The translations under genes and the position numbers were made by a program. The notes under the pieces were generated by a model. That model ran no database searches. It had not been told where the DNA came from and saw only the letters and a program-made list of their open reading frames with translations. This document shows, in pieces, positions 1-5,769 of a DNA stretch of 7,068 nt; the stretch's first letter is position 1, and the number at the start of each line of letters is the position of its first letter. Source of the stretch: Bacteroidales bacterium (GTDB taxonomy: Bacteria; Bacteroidota; Bacteroidia; Bacteroidales; PUMT01); NCBI GenBank assembly GCA_007119075.1, contig SKQJ01000200.1, positions 1 through 7,068 on the forward strand, read 5' to 3'.

Positions 1-368
1 ATTGGCTGACACTCCTGAGATTCATAAAAGACACTCTTGGTATCCCAAATGAAAGCGACGCCTTGAGATCATATTCAGGCTGGTGGGATGAATTTTCAGC
101 TGAAGAACAAAATGGATTGGATTTAGTTGGATTCAAGGCTCTCCCTGCCGGTTACCGAGAACCTTTATCTGATGATTCGGGGGGCTTTCATGGCAATAAA
201 TCATGGGCTACGTTTTGGAGCACTACCGAAATTACGGATGGCACACATATTTATGTATTACAGTTAAGCCCATATATGCCTACACAAGTAAGCCACGACG
301 GAGGATATAGCGCTATATACGGACCAACAAACATGGGCTTGAGTATAAGGCTGATAAAAGAAGAGTGA
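1..368 (+). CDS. FISUMP-domain surface/secreted protein, 3' end only
   Basis: The frame is open from the left edge (first full codon at base 3) to TGA at 366-368, giving 121 visible residues; the start lies outside the window. The visible part reads like the C-terminal half of a FISUMP domain (Fibrobacter succinogenes major paralogous domain), in order: W-LL at the edge, LRS--GW, NGLDLVGFKALPAGYRE, G-FHG followed by ATFWSTTE, then a final strand GLSIRLIKEE where the family usually has GFSVRCV. These domains are common in secreted proteins and lipoproteins of Bacteroidota and Fibrobacteres; no enzymatic role is established, so a surface role is inferred. The usual cysteine in the last strand is replaced (SIRLI). 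A TTG at 63 could be mistaken for a start, but domain sequence continues upstream of it. The gene converges on the next one with a gap of 14 bases. Whether it had a signal peptide cannot be seen. Confidence 0.78.
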   Translation, partial: WLTLLRFIKDTLGIPNESDALRSYSGWWDEFSAEEQNGLDLVGFKALPAGYREPLSDDSGGFHGNKSWATFWSTTEITDGTHIYVLQLSPYMPTQVSHDGGYSAIYGPTNMGLSIRLIKEE

Positions 369-382
369 ATATGCAGTGTCTA

Positions 383-2035
383 TTAATCGGTGCTTAGCTT
401 CACATCCTTGAACATAAATGGATTGTCACTGACTCTCAGTGTTTTTCCGCTGGCAGTGGTCACATTCCTGATAATGACTTCCCTTGTCCGGACATAGGGA
501 AATTTCTCTACGAAGGATTCATCGGTCATATGCCTGTTGAAGTTAGCAAAAATGGCGGGGCCCTGGTAGTCCGCCGGATGGTTAGTATCGTCGATATGAA
601 GGTTTTCGATGGTGATACGTTCAGGCATATAACAGGTGTAGCCGAAATCATGCTGCCCGGAATAGGACCCGCCGATCAGGCTGGCACTGGTCGTTCTGCC
701 GCCCGAGGGTACGAAGACACAGTTTCGGATGATGAAGTCTCCCTGCCACGTGCTGCCGTAATCGGAACGCAGATTAATAAGTGACCATCCGTAGATGGTG
801 GAATTTTCCACGATAAAGGTCCCGCTGCCGATAGCGTTTATTCCCTGGTGTCCCAGGGTCGAGTTGCGTATGGTGGCATTGGCAACGCCCATATGAGCAT
901 CGAACCGGGAAAAGGTACAGTTGTCCAGAACAAGATTCTTGCAATAGTTGGATCCCATGATTCCCCAGTAGGCCCGGTCATTGATGTCATTCGTCTGACT
1001 GCAATTTATGAATGACACGTTGAGAGCCCGGTTAAGGGATATGTCGTAGCTGCCCATGGGCACCGGAACACCTGCAGAACCAATGGTCTGGTAGGTTTTG
1101 CGCCCGGTCAGGATGGTGTTGCGGACTATCACGTAGGCGCAGTCGCGGATATTGATGAAGCCGCCATAAGGGGCTCCGTGGTCGCCTTCACCGGTAACAT
1201 AGTGTTCCAGCCCATCCAAAAGCACATTGGAACGCCTTATCGCTATGCCCCGGCTGTAATAGGTGTATCTTGATTCTGCCTGGTTGGCAATTGTTGTGAA
1301 ACGTCCTCCGGTTATGGTCAGTGTTTTCTCATCGATGGGCAGGGCAGTGATGTCCGTGATCTGGTCGAAGTCCCAGATGATTGGAGCATCCATATCGACA
1401 TTGCCGTCTTTGTCTGCTATAAAGATATCCGTTTGCGGCGCCCCATCGTTCTGGTTCGGTCCGAAACGGATGTAACGTCTGACATTGGAATTGGTGACGG
1501 TGATAAGGCTGGGGCCGGGCAGGGAGACGTCAATTTTCTCCTGGTTTCTTTTAAGTGAAGATAGCCCCTCGGGTTTGAACGGCTGAAGACCGGAACTGAC
1601 AATGAAAACATGTGCGTTACGATTTTCGACGTTGGTGTCATCAATGATAAATGCAGCAGTACCGAAATCGGTGTCGGTGCGGATGACTGCCGTGAGGTCC
1701 TTTCCGCCGATATAATAGGTGGCCTCCTCATCGGCTTTCACGGGAAGACCGTGCTGGTTGGCGAACGCATGGGTTGCGGCGATGGCGGCTATGTCATCGG
1801 TTTTACCGTCTCCCCTGGCGCCGAATTCACTATAGCGGATCAACCCGTGGGCTTTGAATTTACGGGCATCCCTTTGGGATACATTTATGAGTAATTCCCC
1901 ATTTTCACCGGTTCGTACCTGGGTTTTATTCCTGTTGGATGTTATAACCACATTTTCCGGCAGGTTTCCGGTCTGCCCCTGTGCCATGCTGAATACACTG
2001 AAAAACAGGAAGAAAAATAAGAGCATATGTTGCAT
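383..2035 (-). CDS. Secreted right-handed parallel beta-helix (pectate-lyase-like) protein
   Basis: The product is 550 residues when started at the ATG at 2035-2033. That start gives a strong signal peptide: MQHM, a run of Leu and Phe, then SMA with cleavage predicted before QGQ (near residue 18). Residues 71-81 read FGARGDGKTDD, the N-terminal signature of pectate-lyase-3 / glycoside hydrolase 28-like beta-helix folds. From about residue 340 there are regular rungs of the type V-F-I-NC/S: VSFINC (340), LVLDNC (368), ATIRNS (387), FIVENS (407), FIIRNC (434), ITIENL (474), VIIRNV (520). This fold is usual in polysaccharide lyases, hydrolases and adhesins, so action on an extracellular polysaccharide is plausible, but I could not assign catalytic residues or a CAZy family. 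No T9SS C-terminal domain is obvious. The frame stays open upstream to an ATG at 2302, but those 89 extra residues would bury the signal peptide, and the predicted promoter lies inside that stretch. ATG at 2026-2024 is an alternative start. Confidence 0.86.
   Translation of the reverse strand: MQHMLLFFFLFFSVFSMAQGQTGNLPENVVITSNRNKTQVRTGENGELLINVSQRDARKFKAHGLIRYSEFGARGDGKTDDIAAIAATHAFANQHGLPVKADEEATYYIGGKDLTAVIRTDTDFGTAAFIIDDTNVENRNAHVFIVSSGLQPFKPEGLSSLKRNQEKIDVSLPGPSLITVTNSNVRRYIRFGPNQNDGAPQTDIFIADKDGNVDMDAPIIWDFDQITDITALPIDEKTLTITGGRFTTIANQAESRYTYYSRGIAIRRSNVLLDGLEHYVTGEGDHGAPYGGFINIRDCAYVIVRNTILTGRKTYQTIGSAGVPVPMGSYDISLNRALNVSFINCSQTNDINDRAYWGIMGSNYCKNLVLDNCTFSRFDAHMGVANATIRNSTLGHQGINAIGSGTFIVENSTIYGWSLINLRSDYGSTWQGDFIIRNCVFVPSGGRTTSASLIGGSYSGQHDFGYTCYMPERITIENLHIDDTNHPADYQGPAIFANFNRHMTDESFVEKFPYVRTREVIIRNVTTASGKTLRVSDNPFMFKDVKLSTD
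427..446 (+). terminator. Intrinsic terminator for the FISUMP gene
   Basis: A perfect inverted repeat, CACTGA (427-432) and TCAGTG (436-441) around a CTC loop, is followed directly by five T residues (442-446) on the + strand. It lies 58 bases after the FISUMP stop codon. It is inside the last codons of the convergent beta-helix gene, so the DNA serves both as a terminator and as coding sequence. The stem is only 6 bp with three G-C pairs, so efficiency may be modest. Confidence 0.5.
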
Positions 2036-2186
2036 AAGTGAAATGTTTTTAAATTCAATTGATTTGCCCGATGGATCTTGCCGGATAATTCCTGCCATGT
2101 GAGCCGGAAGATATTTACGCATAAAAATCATCATTAATCGGCACTTTTTACTCATTATCCCGGAAAAAATTTTGAACCCGATGCAA

Positions 2187-2217
2187 TTTGAAAAATATAT
2201 TGGTTGCAGTATCTTTA
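2187..2217 (+). promoter_or_regulatory. Predicted Bacteroidota-type promoter for the FkbM methyltransferase
   Basis: TTTG (2187-2190), a spacer of 19 bases, then TATCTTTA (2210-2217) match the TTTG / TAnnTTTG consensus with one mismatch, in the last base. The predicted start of transcription is near 2222-2225, about 95 bases before the ATG at 2319. It points toward the minus-strand promoter at 2290-2260. Confidence 0.4.
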
Positions 2218-2259
2218 GAAATATTAAGCGCAACATTAGCCATAGCCGGGCATCGAACT

Positions 2260-2290
2260 CAAATGAACCTACGCGGCAAATAATTGCAAA
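2260..2290 (-). promoter_or_regulatory. Predicted Bacteroidota-type promoter for the beta-helix gene
   Basis: On the minus strand, TTTG (2290-2287) is followed after 19 bases by TTCATTTG (2267-2260). The Bacteroidota housekeeping consensus is TTTG, 19-21 bases, TAnnTTTG, so this differs at one fixed position. Transcription would begin near 2252-2256, leaving about 220 bases of leader before the ATG at 2035. This excludes the upstream ATG at 2302 as a start. Confidence 0.4.
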
Positions 2291-2295
2291 TAATT
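2276..2295. repeat. Tandem 10-bp direct repeat, possible operator
   Basis: GCAAATAATT occurs twice back to back (2276-2285 and 2286-2295) with no mismatch. The period is about one helical turn, and the second copy contains the TTTG element of the predicted minus-strand promoter. A regulator binding one face of the helix could act here. AT-rich sequence makes a chance repeat possible. Confidence 0.4.
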
Positions 2296-2318
2296 TATCC
2301 ATTTAAGAATAATGGTCA

Positions 2319-3116
2319 ATGACTCAGGTAAAGAGATTTTTCAAAAGAAACTCACATAATGGTTTTTTTAAAGCTCTTGCGGGTTTGGGCAGATCTTTAA
2401 ACCGGTTTTATGAAAACAGGAACCATGATATCTATAGTAACGGAGAGCTGACCGTGATAAAAAAAATAGCAAAACATAACCCTGCGGTCATTATTGATGG
2501 TGGAGCCAATACAGGAAGCTATTCTTTGCTGGTCAATAAATTCTGTCCCGGTTCGCTGGTTTATTCCTTCGAACCCGTCAAAAGCACCTTTGAAAGACTA
2601 AAAGAAAATGTAGCGGATCACATTAATATAATCCCTGTCAACAAAGGGCTTTTTAATGATAACTGCACCAGGGAAATAAATTTGTATGAATCCAATGTTC
2701 ATTCTTCGCTGTATGATATTCAAGGATTGCCTTACGAATCAAAAGGAAGGCATACTATAGAGCTGGTATGCGGCGATGACTTCATGAAGAATTATAATAT
2801 AGATGATATCGATTTATTGAAGATTGATGTTGAGGGCGCTGAATATGATGCAATTCTTGGATTTGAGGATCATCTTGAAAAAGGGAAAATAAAAGCGGTT
2901 CAGTTTGAATATGGCTACATAAACATATTTACTAAAAAATTGCTTATCGATTATTATAATTACTTTGAAGGCAAGGGTTACGCGATTGGCAAAATTTTTC
3001 CAAAAACTGTTGAGTTCAGGAAGTATGAGTTTAAATATGAGGATTTTTTAGGACCGAATTTTATTGCTGTGAAGAAAACAGAAACCGGATTGATCAGTTC
3101 GCTAATGAGAAAATAG
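2319..3116 (+). CDS. FkbM-family SAM-dependent methyltransferase
   Basis: The 265-residue product has the order of motifs of FkbM-family methyltransferases (Methyltransf_21). The SAM-binding motif I is VIIDGGANTGSYSLLV (residues 57-72). The acidic motif II is VYSFEPVKSTFERL (81-94), with Glu85 expected to contact the ribose of SAM. IDLLKIDVEGAEYDAILGF (164-182) is the conserved post-motif of the family. There is no signal peptide or membrane segment, so it is cytoplasmic. Family members usually O-methylate sugars or polyketides and are frequent in O-antigen, capsule and glycan clusters; the substrate here cannot be told, and no glycosyltransferase lies in the window. The N-terminal 35 residues are basic (KRFFKR, GRSLNRF). 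ATG at 2319 is chosen because it lies just after the predicted promoter and gives the usual length. The gene is AT-rich (roughly 27-42% GC in rows I counted) against about 50-57% in the beta-helix and carB genes, which suggests acquisition by transfer. Confidence 0.9.
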   Translation: MTQVKRFFKRNSHNGFFKALAGLGRSLNRFYENRNHDIYSNGELTVIKKIAKHNPAVIIDGGANTGSYSLLVNKFCPGSLVYSFEPVKSTFERLKENVADHINIIPVNKGLFNDNCTREINLYESNVHSSLYDIQGLPYESKGRHTIELVCGDDFMKNYNIDDIDLLKIDVEGAEYDAILGFEDHLEKGKIKAVQFEYGYINIFTKKLLIDYYNYFEGKGYAIGKIFPKTVEFRKYEFKYEDFLGPNFIAVKKTETGLISSLMRK

Positions 3117-3118
3117 CG

Positions 3119-3130
3119 ATCCGGCCGGAT
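3119..3130. repeat. Perfect 12-bp palindrome just after the methyltransferase stop
   Basis: ATCCGGCCGGAT begins 3 bases after the methyltransferase stop codon and is followed by TTTATC on the + strand. A hairpin with a GGCC loop and a 4-bp stem would be a poor terminator, so the role is uncertain; it may help end transcription in this 72-base convergent gap. A second GC-rich inverted repeat, CCGGC-GT-GCCGG, lies at 3165-3176. Confidence 0.3.
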
Positions 3131-3188
3131 TTATCATGCCTGCGGACACATATTGATGTTTTTGCCGGCGTGCCGGGGAAGATGATTA

Positions 3189-3968
3189 TTATTCTCCTGC
3201 CTTTGGAGCCCCTATCCAGCCCGTTACACGAAAGGTATATACAAGTTCTACAGGCCCTGTCGGCGTTTCATGGATCTCATTATGTGTTTTATTGATACTG
3301 ACAGGAATGGTCAGAGGTATTTCATCGTTACCTGAACCTAAGTTCCGGAGCAACTGGAAATCAACTTCCACCAGTTCATAGCCGGATATTTCCTCATAAC
3401 CATCTTCATCTTCCACTACTGATCCCGGGTCCTCGCCGATATCGTAAATTCCATAGAACCCAAAACCATTTACACACTGAGAATGGGAGCAATCCGATGC
3501 TTCCAGATCAATTTCTACCGGCCAGAACTGTATACTGACCCTGTCCTGTCCTGCAGGAACTACTCCAAGAGCAACACTTGCCTTATATAGCTCAGCCGGT
3601 ATTTCTTTTTCTGCCCTGCCAATAAGCAGAGACTGGCCATCCTGGCAGGGGTGGGTTTGGATCACCTTCAGGGTAGGGATCAGGGTTCTGGGCCCCGATT
3701 CACCCAAATTCTGGACCGCCATATATTGAGAGCTCCTGCCCAGGTTAATGCGGTTAATTGTGTACAATCCCGAATGCGTAAAGGTAATATCTGACGAAGT
3801 GTTTACCCTTGTTGGCGGATCGCCCGCCAGGAAATGTTCCTCATATAGTGCTTCAACATTCAAATGGACCCATACTTCTGCCTTATCCTGCGAAATCGCG
3901 GAATAACAAATACAAATCAGTGAGCAAAAAATGATTGCCGGAATGGCGGTTTTTAGTTTCTTTTTCAT
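3189..3968 (-). CDS. Secreted protein of unknown function
   Basis: The product has 259 residues. It starts with a clear signal peptide: MKKKLKTAIP, a hydrophobic stretch IIFCSLICICYS, and a probable cleavage after AIS at residue 26. The cysteines in the leader (15, 19, 21) do not form a lipobox, so it is probably released or periplasmic rather than a lipoprotein. The mature part is rich in predicted beta strands (for example ITFTHSGLYTINRINL at 61-76, ELVYTFRVTGWIG at 241-253), with an acidic linker at 179-193 and three cysteines (108, 160, 165). I recognise no family. An AG-rich stretch, AAAGGAAAG, lies about 10 bases before the ATG. It is transcribed away from the barrel/CsgG-like pair, sharing an AT-rich upstream gap of about 260 bases with it. 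Coding status rests on the leader, the length and the absence of a competing frame. Confidence 0.75.
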   Translation of the reverse strand: MKKKLKTAIPAIIFCSLICICYSAISQDKAEVWVHLNVEALYEEHFLAGDPPTRVNTSSDITFTHSGLYTINRINLGRSSQYMAVQNLGESGPRTLIPTLKVIQTHPCQDGQSLLIGRAEKEIPAELYKASVALGVVPAGQDRVSIQFWPVEIDLEASDCSHSQCVNGFGFYGIYDIGEDPGSVVEDEDGYEEISGYELVEVDFQLLRNLGSGNDEIPLTIPVSINKTHNEIHETPTGPVELVYTFRVTGWIGAPKAGE

Positions 3969-4230
3969 AATGGCCTGCTTTCCTTTTAATTAATATTTTG
4001 GATTTAGTAATATTATGTGGAAATGAGTGGGTTTTACGGCATTTATAAATAAAAGTAGTAAAAAAAGTAATTCAGCTCCTGCTTTTTATGGGAATTATAT
4101 CCGGAGTTGCATACAAAGAAATGGTTAATTGATAACCTTTTTCATTTACTTGATCAAAAAAAAGCTGCATGGGTTTAAATTTTCCATACATTTATTTGAT
4201 TCATGCAATTTTAACCTTAACAAAAAGCTT
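3969..4230. other. AT-rich divergent intergenic region
   Basis: This 262-base gap separates the start of the unknown secreted protein (-) from the start of the outer-membrane barrel gene (+). It must carry promoters for both, but I found no full TTTG / TAnnTTTG pair on either strand. The best partial match is TTTATTTG at 4191-4198 (+), which lacks a properly spaced TTTG upstream. No RNA gene or clear repeat is seen. Confidence 0.6.
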
Positions 4231-4767
4231 ATGAAAAAATTCTGGACTTTTTTGATCATTCTGACCATTCCGGCACTCGCTTTCAGCCAGGGCAATATCG
4301 GAATAAGTGCTCAGGGTGGTATGACATTGCCCATAGGGGATTTTGGCGACCTTGTCAAGCCGGGTTACGGCGGAACCGGATTCCTGTTCTTTGAACTCTC
4401 TCCTGGTATAGAAATCACAGCTACGTCAGGAAAATTCATGTGGGATTTAGATTCGGAAGAATTTGATGTAACCTTATCCTCAATACCTTTGCTTCTTGGT
4501 GTTCGCTACTATTTAGGCGAAGGGGGCTATGCTCCTTATGCAGCACTGGAAGGGGGGTTGCATTTCCTTAAAACTGAGGGTCCTGGCATGGTGAGCGAGA
4601 CGGAAGAATTCGGATTTGGCATCGGAGGCGGTTTGCTGTTTCGTGTTACAGGTAATTTTTTCATTGATCTTGGCGTGAAATACAATTCAATTTCAGATAG
4701 TGAAGCCAATGATTATTCATCTGATTTCTTAAGCTTTATACTTGGTTTGAGAATTGCTTTCAAATAG
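4231..4767 (+). CDS. Outer-membrane beta-barrel protein (OmpW/OmpX-like size)
   Basis: The product is 178 residues starting at ATG 4231. That start gives a standard signal peptide, MKKFWTFLIILTIPALAFS, with cleavage before QGN (after residue 19). The mature part of about 159 residues alternates hydrophobic and polar residues with Gly/aromatic patterning: IGISAQGGMTLPIGDF, GTGFLFFELSPGIEITA, IPLLLGVRYYLG, YAALEGGLHFL, FGIGGGLLFRV, FFIDLGVKYNSI, and a closing strand FLSFILGLRIAFK. This fits an eight-stranded barrel of the OMP_b-brl type in the outer membrane. The ligand or role is unknown. The frame is open back to an ATG at 4129, but the 34 extra residues are AT-rich, unlike protein, and would bury the leader. 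The next gene follows after only 39 bases on the same strand with no terminator seen, so the two are probably cotranscribed. Confidence 0.85.
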   Translation: MKKFWTFLIILTIPALAFSQGNIGISAQGGMTLPIGDFGDLVKPGYGGTGFLFFELSPGIEITATSGKFMWDLDSEEFDVTLSSIPLLLGVRYYLGEGGYAPYAALEGGLHFLKTEGPGMVSETEEFGFGIGGGLLFRVTGNFFIDLGVKYNSISDSEANDYSSDFLSFILGLRIAFK

Positions 4768-4806
4768 TATAAAAAATAACTATGTTAAATTTAATAATTA
4801 GGAAAA

Positions 4807-5742
4807 ATGGTAAATTATCGGTTAGTAAAAAGAACTTTATTATGTATTCTGATTTCATTTTTTCTCTTTCCTGCCACGCATCCTTTTTCAGGGTATCAGG
4901 CGTCTGCAGAAGACAAGCCCATTACTATAGCTGTCATACCCCTCGAATACAGGGGAGACACCAGATTTTCGCGCGTTAATGCTGGTGAGCAGATCAGTGC
5001 ATTGCTGACCGATTTCATGGTTAATCAGCAAGTTAATTTTCAACTGGTGGAACGTGATCGGTTAAACACGATCCTTTCTGAGCAGAATCTAATAAGCTCG
5101 GGTGTGGTCGACCCTTCCCGTGCAGTTGATTTAGGGCGTCTTCTTGGTGCAGATGCTCTTATATTCGGCACTGTCACCCAGTTCAATCTTGAATCTACCG
5201 GAAGGGTCAGAGTAGGGAGAGTAGGTGTAGGCGGAACAAGGGGGCGTGTTGGCCTCACTGCCAGGATGGTGAATGCAGAAACGGGTGTTATTCTCGGATC
5301 TGTGCAGGGGAGCGGATCGGCAACAGGCGCATCTTTTGATGCCAGGATGCAGAATGTGAGTTTTCGTGGGGCGGAGTTTATGGAAAGTGCTATTGGTCGA
5401 GCCACTTATGATGCGGTAGATGACATAGGAGCAAGCCTTGTAACTATGGTTAGCGAAAATGCCGGTAAAGTCAGCAGGCCGGCAATGCGTGAGGTCCGGA
5501 TGGGAAAGATCGTTCAGCTGCTTGAAAACGGGGTGATAATTAATGTGGGCGCAAACGACGGGGTAAGGGAAAAGCAGCAGCTTCAGATCGCCAGACTGAT
5601 GCAGGTCCAGGGAGTTGATGAGGCAGTGCGGATTCCTGTAGGAACTATTGAGATAGTGAGCGTGCAGAGTACCGCATCCGTTGCGATATTTGTCGACGGC
5701 GGGGACGATGTGAGAGAAGGAGATGTGGTGCTGTTTGAATGA
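4807..5742 (+). CDS. CsgG-family outer-membrane secretion/assembly protein with FlgT-C-like C-terminal domain
   Basis: The product has 311 residues. A signal peptide covers residues 1-34 (basic VKR, then LLCILISFFLFP) with probable cleavage after ASA. Residues 38-215 match the CsgG/HfaB family: ITIAVIPLEYRG (first strand), a helix GEQISALLTDFMV, FQLVERDRLNTILSEQN, RAVDLGRLLGADALIFGTV, then GLTARMVNAETGVILGSV. The Gly/Arg-rich stretch 132-149 and the stretch 165-195 fall where CsgG forms its two membrane hairpins. CsgG of E. coli is a lipoprotein that exports curli subunits through a nonameric pore; no lipobox is seen here. Residues 228-311 (MGKIVQLLENGVIINVGANDG ... VGTIEIVSVQ ... GDDVREGDVV) are absent from E. 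coli CsgG and resemble the SH3-like C-terminal domain of FlgT-type proteins. No csgE, csgF or curlin-repeat gene is present, so a curli role is not supported. An AGG lies a few bases before the ATG. Confidence 0.87.
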   Translation: MVNYRLVKRTLLCILISFFLFPATHPFSGYQASAEDKPITIAVIPLEYRGDTRFSRVNAGEQISALLTDFMVNQQVNFQLVERDRLNTILSEQNLISSGVVDPSRAVDLGRLLGADALIFGTVTQFNLESTGRVRVGRVGVGGTRGRVGLTARMVNAETGVILGSVQGSGSATGASFDARMQNVSFRGAEFMESAIGRATYDAVDDIGASLVTMVSENAGKVSRPAMREVRMGKIVQLLENGVIINVGANDGVREKQQLQIARLMQVQGVDEAVRIPVGTIEIVSVQSTASVAIFVDGGDDVREGDVVLFE

Positions 5743-5748
5743 ATATGC

Positions 5749-5765
5749 TTCCGGTATCACCGGAA
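5749..5765. terminator. Hairpin in the convergent gap, possible bidirectional terminator
   Basis: TTCCGGT (5749-5755) and ACCGGAA (5759-5765) form a perfect 7-bp stem with a 3-base ATC loop, and the repeat fills most of the 27 bases between the stop of the CsgG-like gene and the stop of carB. It reads the same on both strands. Neither side has a run of T residues, so it may act with Rho or only as a 3' end stabiliser. Confidence 0.45.
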
Positions 5766-5769
5766 AACA

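Noticed and set aside
2036..2302. N-terminal extension of the beta-helix gene from an ATG at 2302 (639 residues in total)
   Set aside because: It would place a strong signal peptide at residues 90-107, reads as a Cys- and Met-rich non-protein-like stretch, and overlaps the predicted promoter.
3165..3176. CCGGC-GT-GCCGG as a terminator for the methyltransferase or the unknown secreted protein
   Set aside because: The loop is only two bases and no T run follows on either strand.
4191..4198. TTTATTTG as the -7 box of a promoter for the barrel gene
   Set aside because: The box has one mismatch and no TTTG lies 19-21 bases upstream, so it was not listed as a promoter.
4129..4230. Start of the barrel protein at ATG 4129
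   Set aside because: The added 34 residues are AT-rich and lie before a complete MKK-type signal peptide that begins at 4231.
4782..4979. Open frame of 65 codons between the barrel and CsgG-like genes
   Set aside because: It overlaps the CsgG-like start in another frame and has no recognisable protein features.
5040..5405. Open frame of 121 codons on the minus strand in the CsgG-like gene
   Set aside because: It is a reverse-frame shadow of the CsgG domain, rich in Pro, Arg and Ser, with no independent support.
5131..5760. Open frame of 209 codons on the minus strand opposite the CsgG-like gene
   Set aside because: It is antisense to a well-supported family member, and its composition (rich in His, Ser, Pro and Cys) looks like a reverse-frame shadow.
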